A program made the translations under genes and the position numbers. A stretch of DNA of 64,000 nucleotides from Nephrocerus scutellatus (taxonomy: Eukaryota > Arthropoda > Insecta > Diptera > Pipunculidae), in NCBI GenBank assembly GCA_947095585.1, contig OX352765.1, positions 57,128,920-57,192,919 of the forward strand, given 5' to 3'. The notes beneath the pieces are model-generated. The model ran no database searches. It saw nothing but the letters and a program-made list of their open reading frames with translations, and was not told where the DNA came from. Positions 47,672 to 57,729 of this stretch are shown piece by piece. The first letter of the stretch is position 1; each line of letters starts with the position of its first letter.

Positions 47672-47853
47672 ATATTTGCTATATTGCTTTCAACAAAAAA
47701 AAAATAAAAATTACAACAACAAACACATTGGATACATGAACACATGAAACAAATAATTTACCAAAATTTGGTTAGTTTTTTCTGTTGCTTTAATCAGCCG
47801 TTAACCACAAAAAATACCTAACTCATTTTGTTGAAAGCAATTGCTATATTATA

Positions 47854-47900
<47 letters not shown>

Positions 47901-48172
47901 TATAAATTACAACGGCAAACAAATTGGATAGCCCAGAAAGTGGTTAAGCGTTAACCAAAAAAAAATTTTTTGGTTAAGAATATTTAACCAAATTTTTATT
48001 TATAATTCTCACCACCAGAGTCGACTTTTAAAAATTATATATGGATAAGTTGGCAAACACATGAAACAAAAAATTTACCAAAATTTGGTTAGTTTTTGCT
48101 GTTGCTTTAATCAGCCGTTAACCACAAAAAATACCTAACTCATTTGTTGAAAGCAATATAGCAAATATAGCA
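47672..48172. repeat. Two abutting copies of a small inverted-repeat element (MITE)
   Basis: Ends carry TTGCTATATTGCTTTCAAC in inverted orientation. Copy A spans about 47672-47842 with an internal deletion; copy B about 47841-48172 with an AT microsatellite (47859-47896) grown near its left end. Shared words: GGTTAGTTTTTGCTGTTGC, AATCAGCCGTTAACCAC and a GTTAACC/GGTTAA palindromic core. The same element recurs at 55037-55310. Target duplications are unclear. Confidence 0.82.
47859..47896. repeat. AT dinucleotide microsatellite
   Basis: A run of about 18 TA units with one interruption, inside MITE copy B. Confidence 0.95.
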
Positions 48173-48477
48173 ATTTAGTCCATCATTCCTATTAGTGATG
48201 TGCCAAACCGAGTTAAACCGATTTGGAATTGAAGCAAACCGATTTGCAAACCAAGTTGCAAACCGAGTTGGCATAATTATTTGAACTGTTTTTCTTTATA
48301 CCTGTTGTTTGATAAAGTAAAAATAAAGGCATAATCTACATCAATTTTTAATCAAATTAATAAATATTAATTTATAAGATAACAAAAAACAATAAAAACA
48401 TGAAACCAAATAATAACTTTGGAACCAAAAAACAAATACTTCATGTTCATTCTTGAATCAAGACCACCAAATCTTGT

Positions 48478-48630
48478 TTCTAGTGTGGGAGGTTTTTAAT
48501 AAACCGGAAGAAGGAAAAGTCATTTGCAAGAAATGTTCTTCGTTATACCAGTATTATGAAAATACGACTACATTGATGGTGCATATTAAATAAAACACCC
48601 AGGTGAATTCTTAGACATTGGTGCAGTTAT
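48478..48630 (+). repeat. Inverted extra copy of the hAT BED-finger exon
   Basis: The plus strand reads VWEVFNKPEEGKVICKKCSS, then TTTLMVHIK. It is the same sequence as the minus strand at about 53345-53210 of the same transposon. The rest of the 5' part of the gene is missing here, so this is an inverted partial duplication inside the left end. This copy keeps the C-x2-C pair that the right-hand copy has lost by a 1-base shift. Confidence 0.88.
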
Positions 48631-48721
48631 AAAAAAATCGCGACTATTGCTTTTTTCAATATTTTTTTTTTAATTTGTGTATCTTTTATATTATCAAGAA
48701 TCTTGGTAACACTTAAATATA

Positions 48722-48919
48722 CTAAATAAAATTAAAAAAATATATTGAAAAGAAGCAATCATCGCGATTCTCTAGAACTGTTAAGAAACAATATTTGGTC
48801 AACTTTTTTGTAGCTAAACGATTTCTTCGGTCAATACACAATAAACCAGCCTTAGAAAACAACCTTTCTGATGGAACCGATGTAGCCGGTATATATAAGT
48901 ATTTATGTGCCAGCTTATA
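48722..48919 (-). pseudogene. hAT transposase C-terminal dimerisation domain
   Basis: The minus strand reads YKLAHKYLYIPATSVPSERL, then FSKAGLLCIDRRNRLATKKL, ending near LENRDD. This is the hAT family C-terminal dimerisation motif, including IPATSVPSERLFS. The preceding residues (WEEKKSLFPSL) are found at about 49530-49471, on the other side of the palindromic insertion, so the frame was continuous before it. Confidence 0.92.
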
Positions 48920-49320
48920 AAGGGAGTTTTTTTGGGAGGTTTGTTTTTCCGATAGATGTCGTTTTATTTTATGACAGTTGTTTTGACAGCTCAAAGTGGC
49001 ATTTCTACTCAGTATTGTTTGGCAAATCATTATGAAAAAAAAAAAAAAAAAAAAAAATGACATTTGTGAAAAATAGTCGTGGTAGCCATATGCCAGAAAT
49101 TGTGTTTAAATGTTAAATGCCAAAAAATTATCTACCAAATAAAACACGTTATATTTAACGGGTGTTTTTTTAAGAGGTTGCCGATTTTTTTTTTGAATAA
49201 AACACATATAAAATTATGAAATGACCAAAATTTTTTTTTATTTGGTAGATAATTTTTTGGCATTTAACATTTAAACACAATTTCTGGCATATGGCTACCA
49301 CGACTATTTTTCACAAATGT

Positions 49321-49353
<33 letters not shown>

Positions 49354-49468
49354 CATAATGATTTGCCAAACAATACTGAGTAGAAATGCCACTTTGAGCT
49401 GTCAAAACAACTGTCATAAAATAAAACGACATCTATCGGAAAAACAAACCTCCCAAAAAAACACCCGT
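48920..49468. mobile_element. Palindromic TA-flanked element (mariner-like MITE)
   Basis: 549 bp with two inverted arms of about 225 bp (48920-49144 and about 49240-49468) and a loop of about 95 bp. Ends read AAGGGAGTTTTTTT on the left and ACGGGTGTTTTTTT on the reversed right. TA at 48918-48919 and 49469-49470 is the target duplication; removing the element with one TA restores the reading frame of the hAT transposase, which confirms the boundaries. Poly-A and poly-T runs of 23 and 32 bases sit at matching places in the arms. Confidence 0.9.
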
Positions 49469-49470
49469 TA

Positions 49471-50960
49471 TAATGATGGGAACAAACTCTTCTTTTCTTC
49501 CCAAATTTCAAGCGGATTTTTCTTCCGATCTAAATGCGGCAAATCGATATATTGCTTCACCATACTTGCTGCTGAAGAAAAAGGCGTCATAGTAGTTTAT
49601 GTTTGTTTGTCTAGCACACCCCAGATTTCATCATCTTCTTCATTGTTAGTTTCGGTGGTTTCTAGTGTTGTTTGAGTGGAGAAACATTAAAAGCATTTTT
49701 ATTTTAAAATAAAATTCAAAAAAGATAAATAAAAATTCAAATACATACCTGCATTTAAGTTGCTAGAAGAACATTGAACTGAACACTTGAAGTTGAAGTA
49801 CTGATCAGGTAATCTCTTAGTTCTTTTATGATCCACATTTGCGCATTAGAGGCATGAGATGCAGTACCAAAACCTTTATTTTTGAACCGTTGATCCAAAA
49901 AGGTTGACTTAGCTGCTGTTCTGTTGCATTCGTAAACACCAAGACGCTTCTTATAAAACTAAGTAAATTCCGTTGCAAAAGTTTAGCTGACTCAGTACCT
50001 TAGTTTTTATTGGCGACTGTCCTTTGTAGTCCTAGTACTAACGGAAGTACACACGATAGTGAGGGGTATGACTCTCCTGACAAAATAACGGTAACTTTTT
50101 CGAATGGTTGCAAAAGCGTCACAATATCTTCTGTCAAAATCCATTCCTTAAAGTCTAGATTAGGTGAGGACGCTTCCAAGAGTGGCAACGGTGCGGAAAG
50201 AGGCAGTTTTAATTTCAGTAAACGCTCAACCATGTAAAACGTGCTGTTCCATCGAGTCCGCACATCTTGCTTTAATTTTTGTGTATCTAATTTCATTTTT
50301 GTCTGCATGTCGAGCAATGCATAAGAGGATTTGGCACTATGTTTAAAATGTCATACTATGGTTCTACATTTGCTTTAAAGATGTGGCACTGATAGCTGTT
50401 CATCCACGGGATAATTTTCTAAATGTGGCTTTTCAATGCAGTCTTTAACGGCAAGATTCAATGTATGTGCCACACAGAAGTGATTGCGCTTGTTTAAAAT
50501 GTCATTGACTGTGACAATGCTGACAACTTTATCACCTATTTGCCATTCTTCCAATAATTTTCGGATTGTGTTAGCTATATTTTCAGCAGTATGATTTTCC
50601 TGTAATTGATGATTTCATACTTGCTCCTTTCATGTAGTGAGCCGTTATGCTGATAAAACAGTTATTGCTGTCTGACGTCCAAATGTCTGATGTCAAAGCT
50701 TTATAATCGATGTCCTGTAATTTCTGCCTTAAGAATCTTGACTAAATATTATATCCCTCTTCAAGCATTTCTGCTATTTTTTTTCTTGAAGGAATAATTT
50801 AGTCAGGGTTCAGCGCTTTTGAATACTTTCGAAACCCTTCATTCTCAACTATTTGCAGCGGCTGGAATCACTATCAAATCAAGCAAGGCGTTATCTCCGA
50901 CTTTTTGGCAAAATTTTTATGGTACTGATAACCGCGTTTGTCTGAGTCTCTTAACATTAG
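49471..50960 (-). pseudogene. hAT transposase core region (decayed)
   Basis: Minus-strand patches with several frame changes. The clearest is 50317-50000: KLKQDVRTRWNSTFYMVERL, then LLQPFEKVTVILSGESYP, the hAT/ZBED transposase RNase-H-fold region (RTRWNST motif). Other patches run to 50940, where a poly-T run marks the LINE inserted in the gene. Between 49680 and 49990 no motif is clear. Confidence 0.82.
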
Positions 50961-50967
50961 GTTCTTC

Positions 50968-50999
<32 letters not shown>

Positions 51000-51001
<2 letters not shown>

Positions 51002-51714
51002 CGCGCACGCTTCAAGGGGTTCGCACCCTTATAATGCTCGGCTATATGCTTGGCACAGCGTGGGCGTTAAGGAAGAGGAGGAGAAAAGAGGAGATGTCTA
51101 TGAGCTTGTGTTTTGAATGCCTGTGGATCATAGTGATGTGGGAAGACAGAGCTTGGCAGAGCATTCCACATACGTGTTGTACGGCTGAAAAACGAATACC
51201 TGAACTTAACTGTACGTCAGAAGATGGGCTTGAGGGTAAACTGATGAGCATTTAGAGCGCCACGAGTATTGCGGTTGAATTCAAGGAGTGGTGGCATGCA
51301 GCTGGCTAATTCTCTTGAGCACCGCTGGTAGAAGAAACGATAAAACAGTGACAAGCAAGAAACGTTCCTGCGGTGTTCAAGCGAATCTATTGATTTCGCT
51401 ATATTTTCGTCACCGATAAGTTTTATCGCGCGGTTTTGTATTCTATCTAGCTGATGCAAAGAAGTCTTAGGCGCACCAGACCAGATATGGCAATTGTACT
51501 CAAGTTTTGGGCGAATAAAAGCCTTGTATATGGTAGCCAGATCAGAGGGAGAGAAATATTTCTTGCACCGGGCTAGAAAACCTAAACATTTCGTAGCATT
51601 TTTAGCGATGGTAAATATGTGGTCATTCCAACGAAGCTTGTCGTTAACGCACATACCGAGAATTACGAGATTTTCAGTTTCCTCGATGCAAGTGCCATTC
51701 ATGGATAATGGCAT
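51000..51714 (-). pseudogene. LINE ORF2 C-terminal part
   Basis: The frame continues with LVILGMCVNDKLRWNDHIFT, RPKLEYNCHIWSGAPKTSLH, then LDRIQNRAIKLIGD. After 51217 another stop and shift precede SRTTRMWNALPSSVFPHHYD, a C-terminal motif widely seen in jockey/CR1-group LINEs. The 3' untranslated part is very short before the A tail. Confidence 0.85.
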
Positions 51715-51800
51715 GGGGTTAAGGATTCGCTTTGACGACAGGAGACAACATTGGGTTTTGGAAGCGTTAAATTCTACTCGATTGATTTCTCCCCATTGTA

Positions 51801-53075
51801 TTATGTGTCAAGGTCAGAATTCAACGAGCTTAACATACAAAGTTGTTTGTGTTCCACATCAGAAGTGGAGGGACGTTCCACAAACTTATATGAGAAGCTG
51901 AGAGTGCTGTCGTCAGCGAAAGAGTGAATTGGATTAGAAGTCACAGATAAGAGATCATTAATAAAAATGAGAAAGAGTGTCGGGGACAGAACAGAGCCCT
52001 GGGGAACGCCAGCATTTATGTGGTGTATTTCAGACTTGAAACCGTCCAAAACAACTTGAATTGAGCGGTCCAAAAGATAGCTTCTAATCCAATGAAGCAG
52101 TTTATCATCAACACCATAAGCACGCATTTTAGACAAAAGAGCTTGATGCCAAACTCTGTCAAATGCCTTTGAAATATCGAGTGCAACAGCTTTGCTTTCT
52201 CCAAAATGATGTAAAGATCGGTTCCACTGTTCGGTGAGATATACCATCAAATCACCAGTAGAACGTTGCCCACGAAATCCATACTGCCGGTCACTAAGGA
52301 TTTCGTTGGTTTCAAGATATTTCTTAAGCTGATAATTGATCAGCGTTTCCATGACCTTGGAAAGAATGGATGTAAGTGCTATGGGTCGGTACGAAGAAGG
52401 AGATGACGGCTCGCCTTTTTTGGGTATGGGCTGGACAAATGCTGTTTTCCAACTTCTCGGGAAGAGGCCAGAAGAATAGGATAGATGGAAAAGCTTACGC
52501 AATGGTAATGCCAGCTTGGAAGAACACCTTTTCAGAACTAATGGAGAAATACCATCTGGCCCAGCGGATTTGTGTGTGTTGAGATCATTTAAAACCCTAG
52601 CAACTGCACGAGTACGAATAAATATCTGTCCCATAGAGTGTTCAATACTCTGAGGTGCAGGAGGCGACAATGCACAATCTGGAAGCGTAGAGCTAGCTGC
52701 GAAATGCGCAGCAAACAGATTGGCTTTGTCTATAGAGCTGACAACTGGAATGTCATTATAAATGAGCGTTGGGATTGACGACGAGGCTGTATTTTTGATT
52801 CTTTTCACGAAGGACCAAAAATGTTTACTACCTTTGAGACATTGTAGTATTTTTTGCCTTAATTTTCGGTCGTAGGCGAATTTGACTCGCCGAAGATGGG
52901 CATTGCAATCATTTCTTGCTCGTTTAAATTTTTTTCGGTTTTCCTCAGTAGGGTTTGCTTTGTAAAACCGAAAGCATACCTCTCTAAACCTAGAAGCCTC
53001 TTTACAGCTCAAGTCATACCATCCATCTTCCTTTGATTTGATAGATTTATTCCTGAAAGGAATAAACTTTCTCAT
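51801..53075 (-). pseudogene. LINE reverse transcriptase, long open frame
   Basis: RT of the LINE in the hAT element. Motifs: THKSAGPDGISPLVLKRCSS, SYRPIALTSILSKVMETLIN, DRQYGFRGQRSTGDLMVYL, motif A in KAVALDISKAFDRVWHQALL, NAGVPQGSVLSPTLFLIFIN (B) and HSFADDSTLSFS (C). All catalytic residues are present. The frame ends shortly after motif C by a shift near 51800. The N-terminal KFKRARNDCNAHLRRVKFAY linker is also intact. Such a fresh-looking RT with a long A tail suggests a recent insertion. Confidence 0.9.
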
Positions 53076-53078
53076 ACC

Positions 53079-53456
53079 AATAAGAATGATGTTTGTGATT
53101 GCATCAGCGGATTAGATGATTGTGGAGTCACAATATCAGCCACTGCTTGGCTTGTCGAAGGCTGAGCATTTGTACTTTGGATAATTTCAGTATTAACCAT
53201 CCCATCAACAATGTCTAAAAATTCACCTGGGTGGTTTTTTTTTGGTGCATCATCAATGTACTCGTATTTCCAGAATACTTGTATGACGAAGAACATTTTT
53301 GCAAATGACTTTTCCTTCTTCCGGTTTATTAAAAACCTCCCACACTACAGACTTTTTTCTATAGCCCGAACGCGGCATTATTTTCTTCGTAAAATAAACG
53401 TACACGTTGGGATATAAATTATAAAAAAAGAGTACTGTAATATCTGCCACCGTCAC
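53079..53456 (-). pseudogene. hAT transposase N-terminal BED finger
   Basis: The minus strand starts near MPRSGYRKKSVVWEVFNKPE and GKVICK, the start of a BED-type zinc finger. A 1-base loss after VICK shifts the frame; the other frame gives HPGEFLDIVDGMVNTEIIQS, then a serine/glutamine-rich linker ending at the LINE insertion. BED fingers bind transposon ends. Confidence 0.8.
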
Positions 53457-53904
53457 ATAAGAAACTGAAACGAAGCAAAATACGAATCAAAAATAGATAT
53501 CGAAAAAGTTTGCAACTCGGTTTAACTCGGTTTGTATAAAAACCGTAAAATTTCAAAACCGAAGTTGATCTATACGCTTGACTTGGTTCGATGGTTCGAT
53601 CATTCGATGAAGCTACAAGCGAAACAGCGCATACACTGCCAACGTCCCATGAGAAACCGAACCGAATAACAATATATATATACTGCTTTCCAACTCGACC
53701 TTATAAACGCGTACATTCATGTATTAACTTATCATAACCAACCAAACCGAATCGTGTGTTCAACTCGGTTGTTCAATGCAGTTTTGGCATTACATTTTTT
53801 GGTTCGTTTTATCGGTTTCGCCAACTCGGTTTGATGTAAATACAACTCGGTTTGGCAATAACTTGGTTTGAACGGATTTATGAACTCGAGTTGACACATC
53901 ACTA
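53457..53904. repeat. hAT subterminal repeat region
   Basis: Contains at least eight AACTCGGTT or AACCGAGTT-like words at irregular spacing, some followed by TG. A shorter set lies at the left end (about 48205-48270). These are probably transposase binding sites. Confidence 0.75.
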
Positions 53905-53912
53905 ATTCCTAT

Positions 53913-54785
53913 GCCTATGCAGAAATTATGCAAAATGCAGCAGGCTCCTATGTACATTGGAATCAGTACCGTGTTTTTCGTTTCGATGTATTTCAACCGT
54001 CGAAATCTCCCTTTCAACATTACAAATGCTCGTTCAACAACTACCCTACATTTGGAGTGCATAGTGTTGTGAATTATTTCGGCATCTGTTAAGTTGCCGT
54101 TGTTTTTGAATGGTGTCAAAAGCCATGATTGCAATAGATATACAGAATCTCCTAAAATATGTTCCGATTCTGTAATACCACATTCTCCTGTAAATATTGT
54201 AACAATTAAAGGGTTTTCATATAATAAAGATGCACGCATCAAACCTAATTGTACTTTTTTTTTAAAATTTCGAACGCTGCAACACCCTTGCGTCATGCAC
54301 GGATCCAACTTCTCCTGCGAAATTCATTTTGTGATTAGCTATTGCCTGAAGTAATATAATTTGGCGCAGCATTTTCATCAGTCGTTGGCCACTTAGATAA
54401 TCCCTTCTCTATACTTACTCTCAAAATTTTTTGAAATATATTATTGACTATATGCCACACCGTTGATTTCGCGCAGCCGAATCGATTACTTATAGTTCTG
54501 TAAATTCTAAATAAAAGTTTATAAAAAATACTTATCGTATGTATGATGTATTAAAACATACGAACCTAATTGTTTCACGATTGCCGAAGAACCATAATGC
54601 AATCAGAACTTGTTTCTGATTTGGCATTTCTAACCGCCAAGGATGCAGAAACCTGGTTATGTCTCGACTCCTCCTTAAATTGCCGGTTTGGATGTGTGGG
54701 AACAATCTTCTCTGCAAAACTTATTATTTTTTCTCCTAGTTCCATATCGGAGTCAGCATCATCATCGCTGGAATTTTTTTTTTAA
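53913..54785 (-). pseudogene. Harbinger DDE transposase, main part
   Basis: The minus strand shows LRRSRDITRFLHPWRLEMPN, QVLIALWFFGNRETIR, then (after a probable 60-bp intron, GT near 54564, AG near 54505) NRFGCAKSTVWHIVNNIFQK, GEVGSVHDARVL, GECGITESEHILGDSVYLLQ, HSKCRVVVERAFVMLKGRFR and ACCILHNFC. These are the successive blocks of PIF/Harbinger transposases. The segment between NYITSGNS and the GSVHDAR block, including the first catalytic aspartate, is deleted. The gene stops at the hAT insertion; the last codons are at 47536-47671. Confidence 0.9.
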
Positions 54786-55036
54786 TCAAATTCAAAATTG
54801 TCTCTATTTCTTTCACGTCTTACGGGTTTTAACTAATGAAATTAAAATTATGTTATTATAAAAATTGAATTTCTCCGACACTAAAAAAACACAACAGATA
54901 ATTTTTTTGATCTGACAGATCTGATCAGAGAAAAAAATTATCGGATTTATCGGATAAGTAATTTCTCGGATCTCTCCGATTTCTCCGACATAAAAAAAAC
55001 ACGCTTTTAGTAGTAATTTAATTGACATTTGCTATA

Positions 55037-55310
55037 TTGCTTTCAACACAATAATAAAAATTACAACACAAACACATTGGATAGACCAGAAAATGGTTAG
55101 CGTTAACCAAAAAAATTTTTTGGTTAAGAAATATTTAACCAAATATTTATTTATAATTCTCACCACCAGAGTCGACTTTTAAAAATATATATGGATAAGT
55201 TGGCAAACACATAAAACAAAAAATTTACCAAAATTTGGTTAGTTTTTGCTGTTGCTTTAATCAGCCGTTAACCACAAAAAATATCTAACTCATTTTGTTG
55301 AAAGCAATAT
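55037..55310. repeat. Third copy of the small MITE (TTGCTATATTGC ends)
   Basis: Same element as at 47672-48172, more complete: TTGCTATATTGCTTTCAAC at the left, GGTTAGCGTTAACC in the middle, and TTGTTGAAAGCAATA at the right. It lies only about 30 bp outside the right end of the Harbinger element. Confidence 0.85.
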
Positions 55311-55492
55311 TTTTATACAAAACTGAATAGATCCGCAATTGAAATGTGTTTTACACTCAGTTGGGTGAGTTCATTCTTAATTTGAGTTTTTTACAATATT
55401 ACGAGTATGTGAAGAACTGGTTACACTAAACTCAACTCAAAAGAAAGAATTTTAGTGGTACTTCACTTCGTACGTCGTTGTGTGTACGTCGT
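55311..55492. other. Unassigned spacer
   Basis: No gene or repeat recognised; the last 8 bases before 55501 are the left half of a target duplication. Confidence 0.4.
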
Positions 55493-55500
55493 ACCAACCG

Positions 55501-55771
55501 CAAAACCTTCTCTATAGAAAGCCCAACTCTACGCATACTAACGCTGTAAACCAAGACCAAACGCATGTGTGTTTGTGGGATGTGAATACGGTGTACAGAA
55601 AATAAGAAGTCGCAAAGAGCGAGAAACGTAAGATGTGGTAGTGGGAAACAGAAATATTTTATATGGATTTTGCTCTTTAGTTGATTACTAAATACAAATA
55701 CGTTTGGTCTCAATCTAAGCATGTATCTGTGTACGATCGGAACAGTTGGGCTTTCTATAGAGAAGGTTTTG
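55501..55771. mobile_element. 271-bp inverted-repeat MITE with 8-bp target duplication
   Basis: Inverted ends of about 27 bp (CAAAACCTTCTCTATAGAAA... on both ends) and a perfect 8-bp direct repeat ACCAACCG at 55493-55500 and 55772-55779. The duplication length suggests mobilisation by a hAT transposase. It has no coding capacity. A right-truncated relative lies at about 59667-59862 on the other side of ALG11. Confidence 0.9.
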
Positions 55772-55779
55772 ACCAACCG

Positions 55780-55945
55780 TGCGCTGTGGCTGCTATGTTT
55801 TCACCACCAAATGGAGACTTTCACCAAAAAATCGATTCTCCGAACAGAGAATTTACAAGAAAAATTTCAATTTTTAAATTCGCTTGCCACGTCACGCACG
55901 TCTGTCTGTCGGTCGGTCGGTCTGTTTGGCGTGGAATCTTGCGAT
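55780..55945. other. Leader into the tandem array
   Basis: Contains GTCTGTCTGTCGGTCGG-type short repeats near 55900-55925. No gene recognised. Confidence 0.5.
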
Positions 55946-56850
55946 CAATTTTTAACCCAATTTCCTCAACCCGATTTTATTGAAATTTTGCACACATGTG
56001 TATTTCCGGAGACAATACTTTCTATTAAAATTTAGGCCCCTTGGGCCTCAGGCAGAGGGGTGCCAAATATAAAATTTTAAAAAATAACCCGATTTTCTTC
56101 AAATTTTATACACATGTGTATCTCCGATGGGCAACACTTTTTGTAACAATTTTGGATACCCCGGACCCGGGGGCGTGGAGCCCCATACACATTTTTTTTT
56201 AAAAATAACCCGAATTTCTTCAATTTTATAGAAGTATGTATCTCCGATGGACAATACCTTTTGTAAAAATTTTGGAGACCCCAGGCCCCGGGGTCCCATA
56301 CAAATTTAAAAAAAAATAGCCCGACGTTCTTCAAATTTTACACACGGGTGTACCTCCGATGGACAACAATTTTTGTTAATATTTTGGAGACCCCGGCACC
56401 ATTCAAATGTTTTAAAAAAATGAACCCGACTTTCTTCAAATTTTATACACGTGTATATTCCAACCCTCATTGTAAAAATTGTACAGATGCCGGACCCTGG
56501 GGTCGTGGGGCCTCATACAAATTTAAAATAAAAATAAACCCGATTTTGGTAACATTTTATTCACATGGGTATCTTCGATGGACAAAACTTTTTGGACATT
56601 TTTTGAGCGAATGGGCATTGAGGCCCAAGGGGTGCCCATATAAATTTTATAAAAATTAGCCCGATTTTCTTCTTTTTGTAAACATTTTTGAATTTTTGAT
56701 TTGAATTTTTTTCCCATACAAATTTTTTTTAAACATGTGTATCTCCGGTGAAAACAAATTTGAAAAATATTTGAAGGGGGCTCTAATATTAATTTTTCCA
56801 AATTAACCCGGTTCAAACTTTGCACACATATTTATCTCCTATTAGAGAAT
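55946..56850 (+). repeat. Tandem array, about seven copies of a 105-170 bp unit
   Basis: The word TGTATCTCCGATGG (or variants) recurs at about 56001, 56117, 56239, 56350, 56455, 56568 and 56737, each preceded by CCCGATTTTCTTCAAATTTT-like sequence and followed by GGAGACCCC and GGGGCCCATACAAATTT. Because the unit is often a multiple of three, it creates repetitive open frames that are not genes. Confidence 0.92.
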
Positions 56851-56884
56851 TTTCATGAACAATTTTTATGGGTTGTTTTTTTGT

Positions 56885-57480
56885 ATTTCGATTTTCTATT
56901 TATGATAATCTACTAATTGTGAACTTGTTTAATGTAGAGTTTCACATTACTTTTACCTTTTATTTATTTTTATTATTATGAATATTATTATAAACTAAGT
57001 GCTCTTGTGTTTAATTGTTAAAGGTATAATTTGATGATTATTTGAAATTGACTACAATGTAATTGACTTTAAATGCATAAATGACCTTTTAAGTTTGTAT
57101 TTATACATTAGCTGTATTTTATTGCCGAGAACGAAGGAATTACAACAACAATTGCACTTCCTCGGTTCCTCCTTCCTTCTCTGGAATAAGAAAACCTGTT
57201 GTTTTGCTGGCTTTGACATTCGAATTCCTTATTCCTCGGCAAATAAAATACGCCTATTATTAATTTTGGTATTTGATTTTTATATATATGAAAATCTTCG
57301 ATTTTACACTTTGTTAATGTAAAATTCAAAATTATTTTTACTTTTGCTTCATTTTTATTATTATGAAAATTGTTACAAGTTAATTTGCTCTTTGTTACAA
57401 ATTATTAAATATTAAATTTACTACATACATGATTTTTTTATTTATTTGACAATGTAATTGACTTAAATTACAAAAAATGA
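56885..57480 (+). repeat. Degenerate direct repeat with an inverted-repeat core upstream of ALG11
   Basis: About 56885-57090 and 57270-57480 are recognisably the same sequence (TTTATTTTTATTATTATGAA, TTAATGTA, CAATGTAATTGACTT words). Between them, 57116-57251 has inverted ends around TTATTGCCGAG and its complement CTCGGCAAATAA. It could be a MITE inserted in a duplicated segment. Confidence 0.6.
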
Positions 57481-57729
57481 CGTTGTCATGTATAAAATAT
57501 TGAAATTAATACAAATAAATTTATGTATAAATATAGATTTTGGGCATTTTGTTTCATTTTCGATTCCCATACACAATTTTGACAAGGAAAGGTAAATTGT
57601 GAATCGAATTTGTCATAATACACTAATAGTAATTTTTTGAACGTAGTTATGATAAAGGATAAACCAATTAGTAAGTACTAAGTAGTGTGAGTAAGCTGAT
57701 ACCTGAAACCTGATAGAATATTGCCGAAA
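57481..57729 (+). other. Upstream region of ALG11
   Basis: About 250 bp of AT-rich DNA between repeats and the candidate start codon. It should hold the promoter and 5' leader, but no core promoter element could be supported. Confidence 0.45.

Larger units (their letters stand above)
50968..53078 (-). mobile_element. 5'-truncated LINE inserted in the hAT element (minus strand)
   Basis: Starts on the plus strand with about 28 T (the A tail). A 424-codon open frame (53075-51801) and a second frame (51714-51217) cover the RT and C-terminus. The endonuclease is absent, so the copy is 5'-truncated near the RT start. Motif style fits the jockey/CR1 superfamily; the clade is not resolved. No target duplication could be read. 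Confidence 0.85.
48193..53904 (-). mobile_element. hAT DNA transposon (minus strand) with nested insertions
   Basis: Bounded by a perfect 8-bp duplication ATTCCTAT (48185-48192 and 53905-53912) and inverted ends TAGTGATGTGCCAAACCGAG and TAGTGATGTGTCAACTCGAG. The word AACCGAGTT or its inverse recurs many times near both ends, the subterminal motif pattern of hAT transposase binding. It contains BED-finger, transposase core and C-terminal dimerisation remnants on the minus strand. It is itself invaded by a palindromic element (48920-49468) and a LINE (about 50968-53078), and is inserted in the Harbinger transposase right after its LHNFC motif. Confidence 0.93.
35557..55006. mobile_element. PIF/Harbinger DNA transposon, expanded to 19.4 kb by nested insertions
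   Basis: Terminal inverted repeats AGCGTGTTTTTTT-ATGTCGGAG occur at 35558-35579 (plus) and 55005-54983 (reversed), flanked by TTA at 35554-35556 and 55007-55009, the 3-bp target duplication usual for Harbinger. Inside are the two usual genes: a Myb/SANT-like DNA-binding protein on the plus strand from the left end and a DDE transposase on the minus strand from the right end, converging. A Gypsy element (36147-47158) splits the first gene, and a hAT element (48193-53904) plus small MITEs split the second. Subtracting these leaves about 2.7 kb, a sensible Harbinger length. Confidence 0.88.

Noticed and set aside
48181..48720. Reading the plus-strand BED-finger fragment as a separate gene
   Set aside because: It is an inverted partial duplicate of the same transposon's exon, with a stop right after the finger.
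50819..51255. Plus-strand ORFs across the poly-T run with runs of phenylalanine
   Set aside because: Generated by the LINE's A tail read in reverse.
56077..56334. Minus-strand open frames with repeated SIGDT and KFLQK motifs
   Set aside because: They are produced by the tandem array, whose unit keeps frame; no start context, no domain.
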